Source of the DNA: Cyclobacteriaceae bacterium | GTDB lineage: Bacteria > Bacteroidota > Bacteroidia > Cytophagales > Cyclobacteriaceae | Assembly: GCA_012033595.1 (NCBI GenBank) | Contig: JAAUQL010000010.1 | Coordinates: 18,283-82,282 of the forward strand | Direction: 5' to 3' | DNA: 64,000 bases | The notes under the pieces: model-generated | Databases searched by the model: none | Told to the model about the DNA's origin: nothing | The model's input: the letters and a program-made list of their open reading frames with translations, nothing else | Shown here: positions 19,222 to 29,120 of the stretch, one piece after another | Layout of the letters: every line of letters begins with the position of its first letter | Numbering within the stretch: position 1 is the first letter of the stretch | Translations under genes and position numbers: made by a program

Positions 19222-21564
19222 TCAGGATTGAAACAGTTTTTTGAGCTTATTCTTTTTGCTTACGGGCGACTCTTCGTAATAGCCTTTGCCATACTTCGAT
19301 CCGTTAGAGGCCCTTTTGGTCGAGTTCAGTATCAGCGCCAGGTTACTGAGTTTGTGTACTTTCACCAGGCGGTTTATATTTTTGATGAAGGATTTTTTGG
19401 AAAATTCTGCCCGGACAATATAAATGGGTATGGAGGCGATTTTTAACGCGTGGATGCCATCTGTCACCAGCCCCACCGGTGGCGTGTCTATGATAATGAC
19501 ATCATACTTCAATTGCAATTCGGCGATCAAGGCTTCAAATTCACCACCGAGGATCAACTCTGACGGATTGGGCGGAATGGGCCCGGCCGGGATATAATCC
19601 AGATATTCGAGTTCTGTCTTGTGAAGGCATTCTTCTACACTGTGTTTGTTGATAAGAATGGTGCTGAGACCTTTGCTCACGTCGGTGCTTTCGAATACTT
19701 CCTGAAACCTCGGACGGCGCATATCGAGGTCGATCAGTACCACCCGGGTATGGAGCAGGCTGATGATGCCCCCCAGGTTGGCGGCAACAAATGTCTTGCC
19801 CTCACCGCTGATGGTGCTGGTGACCGCCAGAATCGGTTTTTTTCCTTTACCATTCAAAAATTCGAGATTGGTGCGCACAGAGCGGAATGACTCGCTGATT
19901 TCCGATTTCAACTTGTCATTGACCACCAGCCGGGTTCCCTTGGTTTTATCAAAAGGATAATAGGGAATGGTGCCCAGCACAAAGGCCGACGACATTCTTT
20001 CGAGCTCTTGCTGGCTGGTCACTTTATTGTGCAACAAATAGCTGGTGCCTATATACAGCATGCTGAGAAACAAGCCAGCGATCAGTCCAATGCCATAGTA
20101 AAATATTTTGTTGGGCGAAATCGGCTCACCCGGACTTGAGGCAGGAGATAAAATCCGGTATTCGGTGACGGTGCCTGCCTGGGCGAGTTCAAACTCTGCC
20201 TTGTTTTTCATTAGCGAAAGATAAAACTCCTCATACAGGCCGTAGTATCGACGGGTTTTACTAAACTCTGTTCGTTTGGAGGGCAACTCGACAAACTCCG
20301 ATTCGAGTTGATTGCGCCTTGACATCAGATCGTCGAGGTTTTCGTACAGGCGGGTGCGTGTAGCTTCTATTGAGCTGATAAGACGTTCTTTCAGAAAGGC
20401 AATCTCCTGTTCTTTTTTCTGATAGGCAAAGGTATTTTGATTATAAGAGCTTAAGATCGCCCTTTTGTCTTCCAGCAAGGTGACCAGGCGGTCTATTTCC
20501 CCTCTTACATTATCAGGAAATAAGGAAGAGGTCGGGTTGAAGTCATCCATGCTTTCGTTGATGATCTGGTCGTAGGCATCGTTATAGGCTTTGATTTTTT
20601 GCTGTAGGTTGTATTTCTGCGAGTCGAGTTTGTCGAGCATGACAATGGTTTTGGACAAATTGGCTCCCAGGTCAGTGGTTTTGTTGTCTATGGTAAACTC
20701 CTCAAAATAGCTTTCCAGCTCTCCGAGTTTGCGTTCTGTCTGGGTCAGTTGCTCGTTCAGGAAGTTGATTTTTTGTTTGTTGGCCTTGTTTTTTTCGAGT
20801 TGGGTGTAGTAGATATACAGTGTATCTATGGCATGCACTATGTCCTGGGCTTTTTGCTTGTTGTAATCTCTGAATGAAATGGTGATGGTGTTGGCTTTGA
20901 AATCGAGCGGTTCTACCGACAGGCTTCGATTGATGTAGTCTAATATGCTGGTCTCGGTGTTGAGGGTAAAAAAGTATCTGCCGTTCAGATAGGGATGGTA
21001 ATCATTGGGCAAAGTCACCAGGATGGTACAATCTCTGATCACGACGGTATCGCCAAAATTGTATGTCTTGCTGCTGGTGCTGCCTTCATCATATTGCAGC
21101 AGATAGTGGTTGGCGTCCAGTATTTCCAAATCTATAGGCCGGTCATATGCCGATTTAGAAGCTTCAATTATACAGACACTAAATGGAGCTCCCGGATAGC
21201 GCTCTTCGTAAAGTATATCGCCGTATTTGTAATAGCTGACATCATATCCGAGGGTTTCGGCCACCCGGCTGAGAAACAAACGTGATTTGATAATTTCTAT
21301 CTCTCGGGCCAGGTTGTTGATGTCGTCGTCGAAGCTTTTAAAGCCAAATACTTTGGCGTCGCTCTTGATATCCAACTGCAAAATCGAATTGGATTGAAAA
21401 AGCTGCTTGGTATAGCGTATGGCCAGGGTGGCTATAAACAGGGAAATGGCCAGGAAAATGATGACCACCGGAATGCTTTTTAAGAAGACACTCTTCAGCT
21501 TTTCCAAATCGAAGCTCTCGAATGGTGTTTGATTATCTAAACCGCTTGTTTCCTGTTTGGCCAA
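19222..21564 (-). CDS. Wzc-like capsule co-polymerase and tyrosine kinase
   Basis: 780-residue inner-membrane protein of the PCP/BY-kinase type. A first membrane helix (VVIIFLAISLFIATLAI, about 34-50) opens the Wzz domain; long coiled coils (about 260-460) follow; a second helix (YYGIGLIAGLFLSMLYIG) precedes the cytoplasmic kinase. Walker A is SGEGKTFVAANLG, Walker A' is VVLIDLDMRRP, and Walker B is VIIIDTPPVG. The C-terminus has only a short tyrosine cluster (YGKGYYEE), fewer than in E. coli Wzc. Part of the operon Wza-like, Wzc-like, CpsB-like. Confidence 0.9.
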   Translation of the reverse strand: MAKQETSGLDNQTPFESFDLEKLKSVFLKSIPVVIIFLAISLFIATLAIRYTKQLFQSNSILQLDIKSDAKVFGFKSFDDDINNLAREIEIIKSRLFLSRVAETLGYDVSYYKYGDILYEERYPGAPFSVCIIEASKSAYDRPIDLEILDANHYLLQYDEGSTSSKTYNFGDTVVIRDCTILVTLPNDYHPYLNGRYFFTLNTETSILDYINRSLSVEPLDFKANTITISFRDYNKQKAQDIVHAIDTLYIYYTQLEKNKANKQKINFLNEQLTQTERKLGELESYFEEFTIDNKTTDLGANLSKTIVMLDKLDSQKYNLQQKIKAYNDAYDQIINESMDDFNPTSSLFPDNVRGEIDRLVTLLEDKRAILSSYNQNTFAYQKKEQEIAFLKERLISSIEATRTRLYENLDDLMSRRNQLESEFVELPSKRTEFSKTRRYYGLYEEFYLSLMKNKAEFELAQAGTVTEYRILSPASSPGEPISPNKIFYYGIGLIAGLFLSMLYIGTSYLLHNKVTSQQELERMSSAFVLGTIPYYPFDKTKGTRLVVNDKLKSEISESFRSVRTNLEFLNGKGKKPILAVTSTISGEGKTFVAANLGGIISLLHTRVVLIDLDMRRPRFQEVFESTDVSKGLSTILINKHSVEECLHKTELEYLDYIPAGPIPPNPSELILGGEFEALIAELQLKYDVIIIDTPPVGLVTDGIHALKIASIPIYIVRAEFSKKSFIKNINRLVKVHKLSNLALILNSTKRASNGSKYGKGYYEESPVSKKNKLKKLFQS

Positions 21565-21574
21565 TGGTATTTGT

Positions 21575-22353
21575 TTAGTTGTTTACGTTCACAATCAGAT
21601 AATATAAGGTGATAGCATTGACTACAATGGCAAATATGGTCATAAAATCCCTGGCGCCTTCGGTTATTATTTTTCTGGTAGGCTCTATATAAATGATGTC
21701 GCCAGGTTGGGCACTCATCATCGAGTGACGCATGCCTGCCACCGTACTCAGGTCTATCATAAAAACCTCGGGTTGGTGCAGATCGCCACGAATCAGGCGT
21801 AGGTTGTGGGCTTTTCCGTCTATACTGATGCCTCCTGCCAGTGCTACTATTTCCACCACCGATGTGTTTTCGTTTTCCAAAGGTATCACCATGCCCCCGG
21901 GTTCGCCCAGCACGATTACCCTTTTGTTCAGATAGGTGAGTTTCACAAAAGGCTCAACATAAAAGGCACCGTATTTTGTTCAAGATAAGATTCTGCCTCG
22001 TTTAGCTGCATCCCTCCAAGTTTTACCATGCCTAGCATAGGAAATTTGACCGAACCATCCTCTTTTACCAGCATTTTAGGCTTTTCCGTCATTCGGGTTT
22101 GGCTTTGCTGTATGTCCAATTCGTAGTTAGGATCAATGATTTGCTCTCCTTTGTTGGTGTACACCCGTATTTCGAGCCAGTCGTTGGGTTGAATGACATA
22201 ATGCTTCTCCGCTACGTTTATTTGCGACGACAAGTAGGAAAGGTCTTCTTCCTGATCGATCCTGAACATGATATTGTATTTGTAAGACCGGCAGGATGAG
22301 AGCAGCGAAACAGTAAACAGCACAAAAATCAAACAGTAAGATTTATTTTTCAA
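21575..22353 (-). CDS. Wza-like polysaccharide export lipoprotein (frameshifted)
   Basis: Outer-membrane polysaccharide export protein. A lipoprotein signal (VSLLSSC, cysteine near residue 21) is followed by the export domain (VIQPNDWLEIRVYTNKGEQ, VKEDGSVKFPMLGMVKLGGM), then an SLBB-type segment (RVIVLGEPGGMVIPLE, VVEIVALAGGIS) and a C-terminal helix (FMTIFAIVVNAITLYYLIV). The two halves are in different frames; adding one A to the A4 run (T4 at 21974-21977) restores YLEQKYGAFYVEPFVKLTYL and 259 residues. Sequence error is likely. It is followed by the Wzc-like gene 10 bases on. Confidence 0.85.
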
Positions 22354-22389
22354 TGCTTCTTTTTTGATGCAAAGATAAATAATATTGGC

Positions 22390-22938
22390 TTATAGCAATC
22401 CTAATGCAGACTTATATGCCTTGAACGACTGGAGATTTTTATCTTTCTCGGATATGATCGGATTGGCTACGCCCCAGTCAATGTTGAAGTCGGGATCGTC
22501 GAACCGGATGCCCGAATCAGCAGGATGATGATAGTTGCGGGTGCATTTGTAAAAAAGGTAAGCATCGCTGAGCGCCACAAATCCATGGGCAAAACCTTCG
22601 GGAATATAAAACATGTTTTGTTGCCCGGCAGTCAGCACCACTTTGTAGTGCCTGCCAAATGTTGTCGAATCTGGCCGCAGATCTACTGCGACATCCAGCA
22701 CTTCTCCGGCTATTACCTTCACCAGCTTGCCTTGTTCATAGGGTTTGTTCTGAAAGTGCAATCCGCGCATCACCCCCGCCTTCGAAAAGGAAAGGTTGTC
22801 TTGTACAAAATCCATATGCAGGTTTAGCTTTGCAAATGTTGCTTTGTTGTACGACTCCATAAACCATCCACGGTCGTCATTGAGCAGGGTCGGATGCAAC
22901 TCAATGAGTCCGGCAATTTCAGTCTCTTTCAAAATCAT
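22390..22938 (-). CDS. rfbC: dTDP-4-dehydrorhamnose 3,5-epimerase RfbC
   Basis: Epimerises dTDP-4-keto-6-deoxyglucose in dTDP-L-rhamnose synthesis, here likely for a capsule or exopolysaccharide. 182 residues, usual length. Markers: LHPTLLNDDRGWFMESYNK, the catalytic histidine in MRGLHFQNKPYEQGKLV near residue 60, GEVLDVAVDLRP, YIPEGFAHGFVALSD and the C-terminal FNIDWGV. The other rhamnose genes are not in this window. Confidence 0.92.
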   Translation of the reverse strand: MILKETEIAGLIELHPTLLNDDRGWFMESYNKATFAKLNLHMDFVQDNLSFSKAGVMRGLHFQNKPYEQGKLVKVIAGEVLDVAVDLRPDSTTFGRHYKVVLTAGQQNMFYIPEGFAHGFVALSDAYLFYKCTRNYHHPADSGIRFDDPDFNIDWGVANPIISEKDKNLQSFKAYKSALGLL

Positions 22939-22943
22939 AAAAA

Positions 22944-24049
22944 TCAGTTGATACTTTTAATGGTGGTGAGGTACTTGTCGATGACGATATGCTCGTCAAA
23001 GTTTTGCAAGATAAATTCACGGCTATAAGCACCCATGGCCGCGCGAGGCTCTGGAGCGAGCCGGTGCATCATTTTCATTTTCAAGGCCAGGTCGGCACTG
23101 TCCTTGAGCTTGCACAAATACCCGTTTTTTCCATCCTTCACCACATTGTTGCAGCCGGGCACATCGGTAGCTACGATAGGTTTAGCCATACTGGCGGCTT
23201 CCAGTAGCGATTTGGGGGTACCCTCACGATACGAGGGCAATACGATGCAATCGGCACCGGCTATATATGACTTCACGTCTTCGGTGGTTCCGAGGTATTC
23301 CACCTGGTTTTTTCTATCCATTGTTGAATAGTAGCTGAGGGAATGCCTCTTTGATGCTGCTCGTCTATAGGACCAAGCAACTGAAAGTGCGCATCGATTC
23401 CTTCCTTTTTGAGCGCATCTATGGCCTCGATATACTCTAGAATACCTTTGTCGTATATAAGTCTGGAAATCAATAAGAAGGTAAACCGCTTGTTTTCGAC
23501 CTGGTTGGGCACTGGCATAAAATCGTTCACGTCGATGCCTGATCCGGGCAAGAGGTCACAGGACTTTTTGGAGACGATTCTTTTGCTGAGGAATAGCTTC
23601 TGGTCGTCTTCATTCTGAAAAAATATCTTCTTGGGAAAACGGAAGGCTATGCGATATAGCGTAATGGCCACCCGCGATACGAGGTTGTCTTTTAAGAACA
23701 TGGTGCCCAGGCCACATACGTTGTTGACTACCGGAATGCCCAGCAGGCTGGCAGCGATGGTGCCGTAAATGTTGGGCTTGATGGTGTAGTGCAAGATAAC
23801 ATCCGGGCGGAGTTTTTTGTAAATTCCGTACAATTCCAGGATGAGCAAAAAGTCCTTGATGGGGTTGGCACCACGGCTATCCATCTTCACAGGGATGTGC
23901 CTGCATCCCATTTCCATTAGCTTATAAGTAAATTTATCCTTTGGAGCAATGGTAATAACTTGATTACCTTTGTCCATTAGCGAACGGATCAGGCCTTTTC
24001 TAAAGTTATAAATATTCCAGGAAGTGTTTAAAACAACAGCTATTTTCAT
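22944..24049 (-). CDS. GT4-family glycosyltransferase (frameshifted)
   Basis: Retaining glycosyltransferase of GT-B fold, probably adding a sugar during capsule or exopolysaccharide assembly. N-terminal half: NTSWNIYNFRKGLIRSL, PDVILHYTIKPNIYGTIAA and GSGIDVNDFMPVP; C-terminal half: IAGADCIVLPSYREGTPKSLLEAASMAKPIVATD, the nucleotide-sugar site. They are in different frames. Adding one A to the A6 run (T6 at 23308-23313) restores WIEKNQVEYLGTTED and a 368-residue protein. It sits 5 bases before rfbC and probably starts the capsule operon. Confidence 0.85.
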
Positions 24050-24212
24050 ACAGGCCAGGTTCGATAACAGATTGAATTTGAGCGCAAAGCTAAAAAATTT
24101 AATTCTTTAATTCTAAGGCAAATCATGTCATTTTTATTACACCCTTGCGTAATATAGTTTCATAAGCAGGGGATTTATAAAAAATGCCATACCAAAAAAC
24201 GTGAAAAGGTAT

Positions 24213-25400
24213 ATGGGAGAGACATATTCAACAGCAATAAAAAAAGAAAAGGCCGTACTCGTGGCGGCTTCATTTTCGGCTGCCGATGCCAGCCGCATCA
24301 ATGAGTATTTGGATGAACTGGAATTTCTGGCCGAAACCCTTGGGGTGGAAACAGAAAAGCGGTTCACCCAAAAAATGGAGCATCCGGATCGCGCCACCTA
24401 TCTCGGTAAAGGTAAAGTAGAGGAAATCACCGAATATGTGCGGTCATTTCAGATAGACCTGGTCATATTTGACGATGACCTTACACCCTCGCAACTGCGC
24501 AACCTTGAGCGCGCCTTTGAATGTAAAATTTATGACCGCAGCTTATTGATTCTGGATATATTCCTGAAAAGGGCACAAACAGCACAGGCCAAAACACAGG
24601 TAGAACTGGCCAGATACCAGTACCTGATGCCCCGACTCACCCGTATGTGGACCCACCTGGAGCGGCAGCGGGGTGGCACCAGCACCCGGGGTGGTGCAGG
24701 AGAAAAAGAAATAGAAACTGATAAACGGAACATCAGAAATCAGATAAGCATACTCAAAGGTCGGCTGGAGAAAATTAATAAGCAGAGTGAAACCCAGCGC
24801 AAATCGCGATCGAAAATAGTACGCGTGGCCCTGGTCGGCTATACCAACGTGGGCAAATCGACCCTGATGACCCTGCTGTCCAAATCGGAAGTGTACGCCG
24901 AAGACAAACTGTTTGCCACGGTAGATGCTACCGTCAGAAAGGTAGTGATCAATCAGATCCCATTTTTGCTTTCTGACACGGTAGGGTTCATCCGCAAGCT
25001 GCCTCACCACCTGATCGAATCCTTTAAATCGACCCTGGACGAAGTCACAGAATCGGATATTCTGATGCACGTGGTAGATGTTTCGCATCCCTTGTACCAC
25101 GATCAGATGGATGTGGTCAACCAGACCTTGTCGGAATTGGGCGCGGCCGATAAGCCACAAATAGTGGTGTATAACAAAATAGACCAGGTAAAGCCCGACC
25201 CGGAAGATGAGTTTGAAGGAAATGCCCACGATTACATCACTTCCGGACAAATGCTCCTTTCCAGAGAAAAAGATGCGGTGTTCATTTCCGCCAAGGAGAA
25301 ATTGAATATGGACGAACTCAAAAACCTAATCTATCAAAAAGTGAAAGAGCAACATCTGAAAATATATCCAAACTATCTCGAACCGGAGTTTTTGAAATAA
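24213..25400 (+). CDS. hflX: Ribosome-associated GTPase HflX
   Basis: GTPase that binds the ribosome and splits stalled or heat-damaged particles in E. coli. ATG 24213 is chosen (a purine-rich AAAAGG lies just upstream); a GTG at 24201 would add four residues. The N-terminal domain has TYLGKGKVEEI and FDDDLTPSQLRNLE; RQRGGTSTRGGAGEKEIETDKR is the HflX linker. G motifs: GYTNVGKSTLM, the switch-II DTVGFIRKLPHHLIESFKSTLDEV and NKID; SAKE matches G5. It converges with hom with one base between. Confidence 0.93.
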   Translation: MGETYSTAIKKEKAVLVAASFSAADASRINEYLDELEFLAETLGVETEKRFTQKMEHPDRATYLGKGKVEEITEYVRSFQIDLVIFDDDLTPSQLRNLERAFECKIYDRSLLILDIFLKRAQTAQAKTQVELARYQYLMPRLTRMWTHLERQRGGTSTRGGAGEKEIETDKRNIRNQISILKGRLEKINKQSETQRKSRSKIVRVALVGYTNVGKSTLMTLLSKSEVYAEDKLFATVDATVRKVVINQIPFLLSDTVGFIRKLPHHLIESFKSTLDEVTESDILMHVVDVSHPLYHDQMDVVNQTLSELGAADKPQIVVYNKIDQVKPDPEDEFEGNAHDYITSGQMLLSREKDAVFISAKEKLNMDELKNLIYQKVKEQHLKIYPNYLEPEFLK

Positions 25401-25401
25401 C

Positions 25402-26592
25402 TCAGTCTTCTTCGGGCTCCAGCAAGATGATGTTCACTTTAGGATGGCGGAACCATTCGGAACTTGTCAATCGGTCAAAATTTATCTCACCAATAATGTA
25501 CTGATTGTCCAGGGCTTTATATTCTTCATATATTTTGTCAAATCGGTCTCTGTCTATGCCAACGGTGTGGTCAAATCTCAAATATATTTTTATTTGGAAA
25601 TCGCGGGTGAGCTGTAGTCCGGAATCTTGCCGGGTTTTTTTGTATTCATATTTATAAGCATAGGTCAGTGCCGATATGTCCGATAGCACTGCCGAACCGG
25701 TAGGATATCCGCCGGCTCCTTTTCCCATAAAAAACTGATGTTCCGAAAAGGCGCCTTCCACAATCACGCCGTTAAATTCCCGCTCCACTTTATATAATTG
25801 GCTCTTTGGGCTCACAAACTGTGGCATGACCATAGCCATCACCTTATCATCTACTTTGCGGCTTTTAGCCACCAGTTTTATCTTATACCCTCTTTCTCTG
25901 GCTATTTTAATGTCGAAGTCTGAAATATTTTGAATGCCATAGTTTACCACTTCTTCAGGTTCTGCAAACAGCCCAAAAGCATGAGTAAGTATAATACAGA
26001 GCTTATATTTGGGGTCAAACCCTTCTACATCGAGCCTGGGGTCCGACTCGGCATAGCCCAGTTGTTGTGCTTCGGCCAGGGCCTCATCAAATGATTTTTG
26101 CTCGGCAAAAACTTTGGTGAGGATAAAATTGGTGGACCCGTTAAATATGCCTTCGACGGCACTGAGAAGGTCGTTGTCGTAGTATTCTTCCAGGTTTCTG
26201 ATGATTGGAATACTGGCGCAGCACGAGCCTTCGTAGAGTAGGGGGGCATTGTATAGTTGCTGTAGCTCACACAACTCGGTCATGTGGTCGGCCACCATTT
26301 TTTTATTGGCAGTCACCACGGCTTTGCCTTTTTTCAGGGCAGCGCTCACGATCTCAAAAGCCGCTTTAGGATCGTCGATCAGCTCCAGCACCACATCCAC
26401 TTCGGGATTGTCGAGCACCTCATCTTTGTCGAAGGTGAAATACTTCATTGGCAGTGCGCGGTTTTTACTGCGGTTTTTAACGCATATTTTCAAGATTTCC
26501 GCTTTTATACCCTTGGTTTCTTCCAGCACATGGTACAAGCCCTGACCCACTACCCCGAAACCAAATATGCCCAGTTTCAAATTTCTGCTCAT
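25402..26592 (-). CDS. hom: Homoserine dehydrogenase
   Basis: Reduces aspartate semialdehyde to homoserine for threonine and methionine synthesis. 396 residues, no ACT domain and no aspartokinase fusion recognised. Rossmann motif GIFGFGVVGQGLYHVLE near residue 8, ELIDDPKAAFEIV, VVTANKKMVADH, LLYEGSCCASIPIIRNL, the family signature region GIFNGSTNFILTKVFAEQKSFDEALAEAQQLGYAESDPR spans residues 150-190, and GYPTGSAVLSDI near 300. Its stop is one base from hflX. Confidence 0.92.
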   Translation of the reverse strand: MSRNLKLGIFGFGVVGQGLYHVLEETKGIKAEILKICVKNRSKNRALPMKYFTFDKDEVLDNPEVDVVLELIDDPKAAFEIVSAALKKGKAVVTANKKMVADHMTELCELQQLYNAPLLYEGSCCASIPIIRNLEEYYDNDLLSAVEGIFNGSTNFILTKVFAEQKSFDEALAEAQQLGYAESDPRLDVEGFDPKYKLCIILTHAFGLFAEPEEVVNYGIQNISDFDIKIARERGYKIKLVAKSRKVDDKVMAMVMPQFVSPKSQLYKVEREFNGVIVEGAFSEHQFFMGKGAGGYPTGSAVLSDISALTYAYKYEYKKTRQDSGLQLTRDFQIKIYLRFDHTVGIDRDRFDKIYEEYKALDNQYIIGEINFDRLTSSEWFRHPKVNIILLEPEED

Positions 26593-26739
26593 GATTAATT
26601 ATAAGATGGCCGGCCACGCCAGCGTAAAAATTATTTTTGCATACCAAAAAATACGGCGCAAAGAACGCTAGATAATATTAGTATTGCAATAATATGCAGC
26701 GTGGCATGTGAGCAGAGACTCAATTTATCGTCACACAAA

Positions 26740-26771
26740 TTGCCTTTCGAAAAATATTTTAATTATTTTTG
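26740..26771 (+). promoter_or_regulatory. Promoter of the tRNA-Arg gene
   Basis: TTG at 26740-26742, a 21-base spacer and TATTTTTG at 26764-26771 fit the Bacteroidota consensus TTG-N(17-23)-TAnnTTTG exactly, 17 bases before the tRNA. Confidence 0.65.
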
Positions 26772-26787
26772 CGATCCAATTTTATTT

Positions 26788-26859
26788 GGCCTCGTAGTTC
26801 AATGGATAGAATAGAAGTTTCCTAAACTTTAGATCTAGGTTCGATTCCTAGCGAGGCTA
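26788..26859 (+). tRNA. tRNA-Arg (anticodon CCT)
   Basis: Folds as a full cloverleaf: acceptor GGCCTCG/CGAGGCT, D stem GTTC/GAAT, anticodon stem GAAGT/ACTTT with loop TTCCTAA (anticodon CCT at 26821-26823), T stem CTAGG/CCTAG with loop TTCGATT, discriminator A. The CCA end is not encoded. Its 3' end is the attachment site of the downstream element and stays intact. Confidence 0.95.
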
Positions 26860-26860
26860 C
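26844..26860 (+). repeat. attL: direct repeat in the tRNA 3' end
   Basis: ATTCCTAGCGAGGCTAC, from the T loop to the tRNA end, identical to 46073-46089. Confidence 0.9.
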
Positions 26861-26874
26861 TTTTAAAGATCACT

Positions 26875-26900
26875 AAAAGCGACTAACAGTCGCTTTTTTG
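26875..26900 (+). terminator. Rho-independent terminator after tRNA-Arg
   Basis: Stem AAAAGCGACT / AGTCGCTTTT with a 3-base loop and a T run. It lies inside the element, so the element supplies a new terminator to the tRNA. Confidence 0.8.
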
Positions 26901-27026
26901 TTGTAATACAGCGAGTTAGAGCCTATTATCACCTTCTTTAAATATCTATTGGTTTTGATAGTTTACTATAAAATATTTACGTTTATATTTACCTAATTAT
27001 TTACCTATTTATATTTAAGTGGCAAA

Positions 27027-28211
27027 ATGAACCTTTCCTACGTATTCAATAGAAACAATCTTAATAACAAATCCGGTAAGTACACGGTAAGCATTAGGGT
27101 AAACGTTGATGGAAAATCTGACTATTTAAAGATTTTTGGCTTTCCAAAGCTTGAAAAGAAGTACTGGGATTTTGAAAAGAAATGTGTTGGTAACTCACAT
27201 CCACACCAATCAAAGCTTAACAGTATATTGAATCGAGAAAAAGAAAAACTTGACAGATACTATATAGATGAACTGGACAAACAACGAATCCTAAACTTGA
27301 AGGATATCCGGCATTTCTACGAAAACCAAAAAGAGCGGGAAAGCTTCAATGAGTTCGTAGCGATGAATCATAAAAAATATATCAAAGATAATGAACTGGA
27401 ACACCGGACATTTCAGGTTTACAGAACATTTCTGACTCATTTGAATGATTTTAATGCTCATATCCGATTCTATGAGCTGTCCAGAGAGCTTGTTATTGAT
27501 TTCAATAATTTTCTCATTAAGAAAAAGAAACTGAAAGGAGCCAGCCGGAAGAAATATCTGGACAAATTTAAGGTGATGTACAAAGAGGCCGCAAAAGCGA
27601 AATTGGTTGCCTATGATGAATTGTTGTTTGATAAATTGAAGATAAAGGTTGAGCACCCCATAAGAACAGCTTTGACAATTGATGAGATCAAAAAAATACG
27701 GGACCATGAACTAACTGGCAATCCTGCTTTGCTCCAGTGTAGAGATGAATTTATGTTTATGTGCTATTCAGGTTTGTATTATGGCGACCTAAGAAAATTA
27801 AAAGAAGGCAACCTAGTACTACACAAAGAGAAGTATGTGATCAGTGGCGAACGTTCAAAGAACAATAACCGGTTTATTATACCTATATATAAATTTCCCC
27901 AAGCTATTGATATAATCAAGCGATATAAGGATACTACAGAAGATGAGTACCTCTTCCCCAATACTATATCGGATCAGAAATTTAACGTCAAATTGAAGGG
28001 TCTTGCTAAGGCTGTGGGTATTAAAAAAAACCTAACAAATAAGGTGGCCAGGCATTCATTTACCGATCTGATGATTGCCTCCGGAGAGAAAGAACAAATG
28101 GTATCTAAGATGTTAGGACATACTAAAACAGAGACCACAAGGGAGTACTACAATATGAATATCGAGCACCTGATTAATTCCAGGTTTTCCGATCAGGTCA
28201 TTGACTTGTAA
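27027..28211 (+). CDS. Tyrosine recombinase (integrase)
   Basis: 394 residues: arm-binding domain (residues 1-100), SAM-like core-binding domain (about 105-205) and catalytic domain. The nucleophile region is LGHTKTETTREYYNM near the C-terminus, with LGH as the third-box histidine. The first-box arginine is not where expected: SGLYYGDLRKL replaces TGLR-type sequences, as in IntDOT-like enzymes, and the box II HxxR reads KVAR in KVARHSFTD. It presumably catalyses insertion into the tRNA-Arg site 170 bases upstream. The departures from the consensus could matter for activity. Confidence 0.92.
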   Translation: MNLSYVFNRNNLNNKSGKYTVSIRVNVDGKSDYLKIFGFPKLEKKYWDFEKKCVGNSHPHQSKLNSILNREKEKLDRYYIDELDKQRILNLKDIRHFYENQKERESFNEFVAMNHKKYIKDNELEHRTFQVYRTFLTHLNDFNAHIRFYELSRELVIDFNNFLIKKKKLKGASRKKYLDKFKVMYKEAAKAKLVAYDELLFDKLKIKVEHPIRTALTIDEIKKIRDHELTGNPALLQCRDEFMFMCYSGLYYGDLRKLKEGNLVLHKEKYVISGERSKNNNRFIIPIYKFPQAIDIIKRYKDTTEDEYLFPNTISDQKFNVKLKGLAKAVGIKKNLTNKVARHSFTDLMIASGEKEQMVSKMLGHTKTETTREYYNMNIEHLINSRFSDQVIDL

Positions 28212-28381
28212 ATTAGGGATAGGGTAGATCATCCTTGTTTAGGGTCAATGGGCATGCATTCCGATAGTGTTTATATTAGGCCTAATCTGACACAAAGATT
28301 AGAGTGTTCAAAGATAGACTACCAGGGGGTACTGGGGGAGGGTGACCACTATGTATTAAGGAAGTAAGGGCATGCTAAGCA

Positions 28382-28441
28382 GCGACCACAAGGGAGTACT
28401 ACGATATGAATATTAAGCTCATGGCCAACCCTCGCTTTTGA
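28382..28441 (+). pseudogene. Relic of a second integrase C-terminus
   Basis: Twenty codons reading ATTREYYDMNIKLMANPRF then stop, a close copy of the end of the integrase just upstream (TTREYYNMNIEHLINSRF), including the nucleophile tyrosine. The DNA is also similar. No larger part survives. The rest of 28212-28523 holds only a short inverted repeat (CTAATC at 28282-28287, GATTAG at 28297-28302). Confidence 0.75.
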
Positions 28442-28523
28442 TCTGACACTTTTAGATTTAAGAGGATTTCACTAATCAAATTCAGTATAATAGCTTGTGC
28501 TGAAAGAAACCTAATAAAAATTC

Positions 28524-29120
28524 TCACCCGACTAAAAAATAGGGTGAATCAAATGGGGAATGCTTTTTCTTTATAGACCTAGAATGCATTGTACCATCCG
28601 GCCATTTTCCAAAGATAGATACATCAATTATATAATCTGCTTTGGAGTAATAGACTATGAAAATATCCCTTGTAGTGAGGAATGCTCGGAGATAGGATTC
28701 TAAACGATTTGCAAATGATGAAGATATCATCGTATGAGAAACATTTTTGACCAATAGTTCTACAAGCTGATTTTTTTTGTAAGTATCGTTTATATGGAAG
28801 CTATCATGTTCAAGCTTATGTTTGAACAGTCCTTTAATTTCATTCAGGTATTCATGACACCAATAGGATACGGTTAATTCTGAAAATTCCCTCGACCACA
28901 TATCCCTATCATGTATTTTAGCATAATCATCTATAAGTAGGGCTTCTACCTCAATACCCATTTTCTCAGCGATTTCTTTTAATTGTTTGATTGAGAGTAA
29001 TTCTCCCCTCTTTTCCAATCTACCGTAATAGGCTGGAGAAACCCCCATCTTAATGGCCATTTCCTTTAAAGATATTCGCCTTTCCTCCCTTGCTTTTTCT
29101 ATTCTATCTGAAATATTCAT
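28524..29120 (-). CDS. XRE-family HTH regulator
   Basis: 198 residues. The N-terminal HTH (IEKAREERRISLKEMAIKMGVSPAYYGRLEKRGELLSIKQLKEIAEKMGI spans residues 7-56) is of the Cro/C1 type. The C-terminal half is charged and unrecognised. It is divergent from the excisionase-like gene, the arrangement of a repressor controlling element excision and replication. It probably represses across 29121-29244. Confidence 0.8.
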   Translation of the reverse strand: MNISDRIEKAREERRISLKEMAIKMGVSPAYYGRLEKRGELLSIKQLKEIAEKMGIEVEALLIDDYAKIHDRDMWSREFSELTVSYWCHEYLNEIKGLFKHKLEHDSFHINDTYKKNQLVELLVKNVSHTMISSSFANRLESYLRAFLTTRDIFIVYYSKADYIIDVSIFGKWPDGTMHSRSIKKKHSPFDSPYFLVG

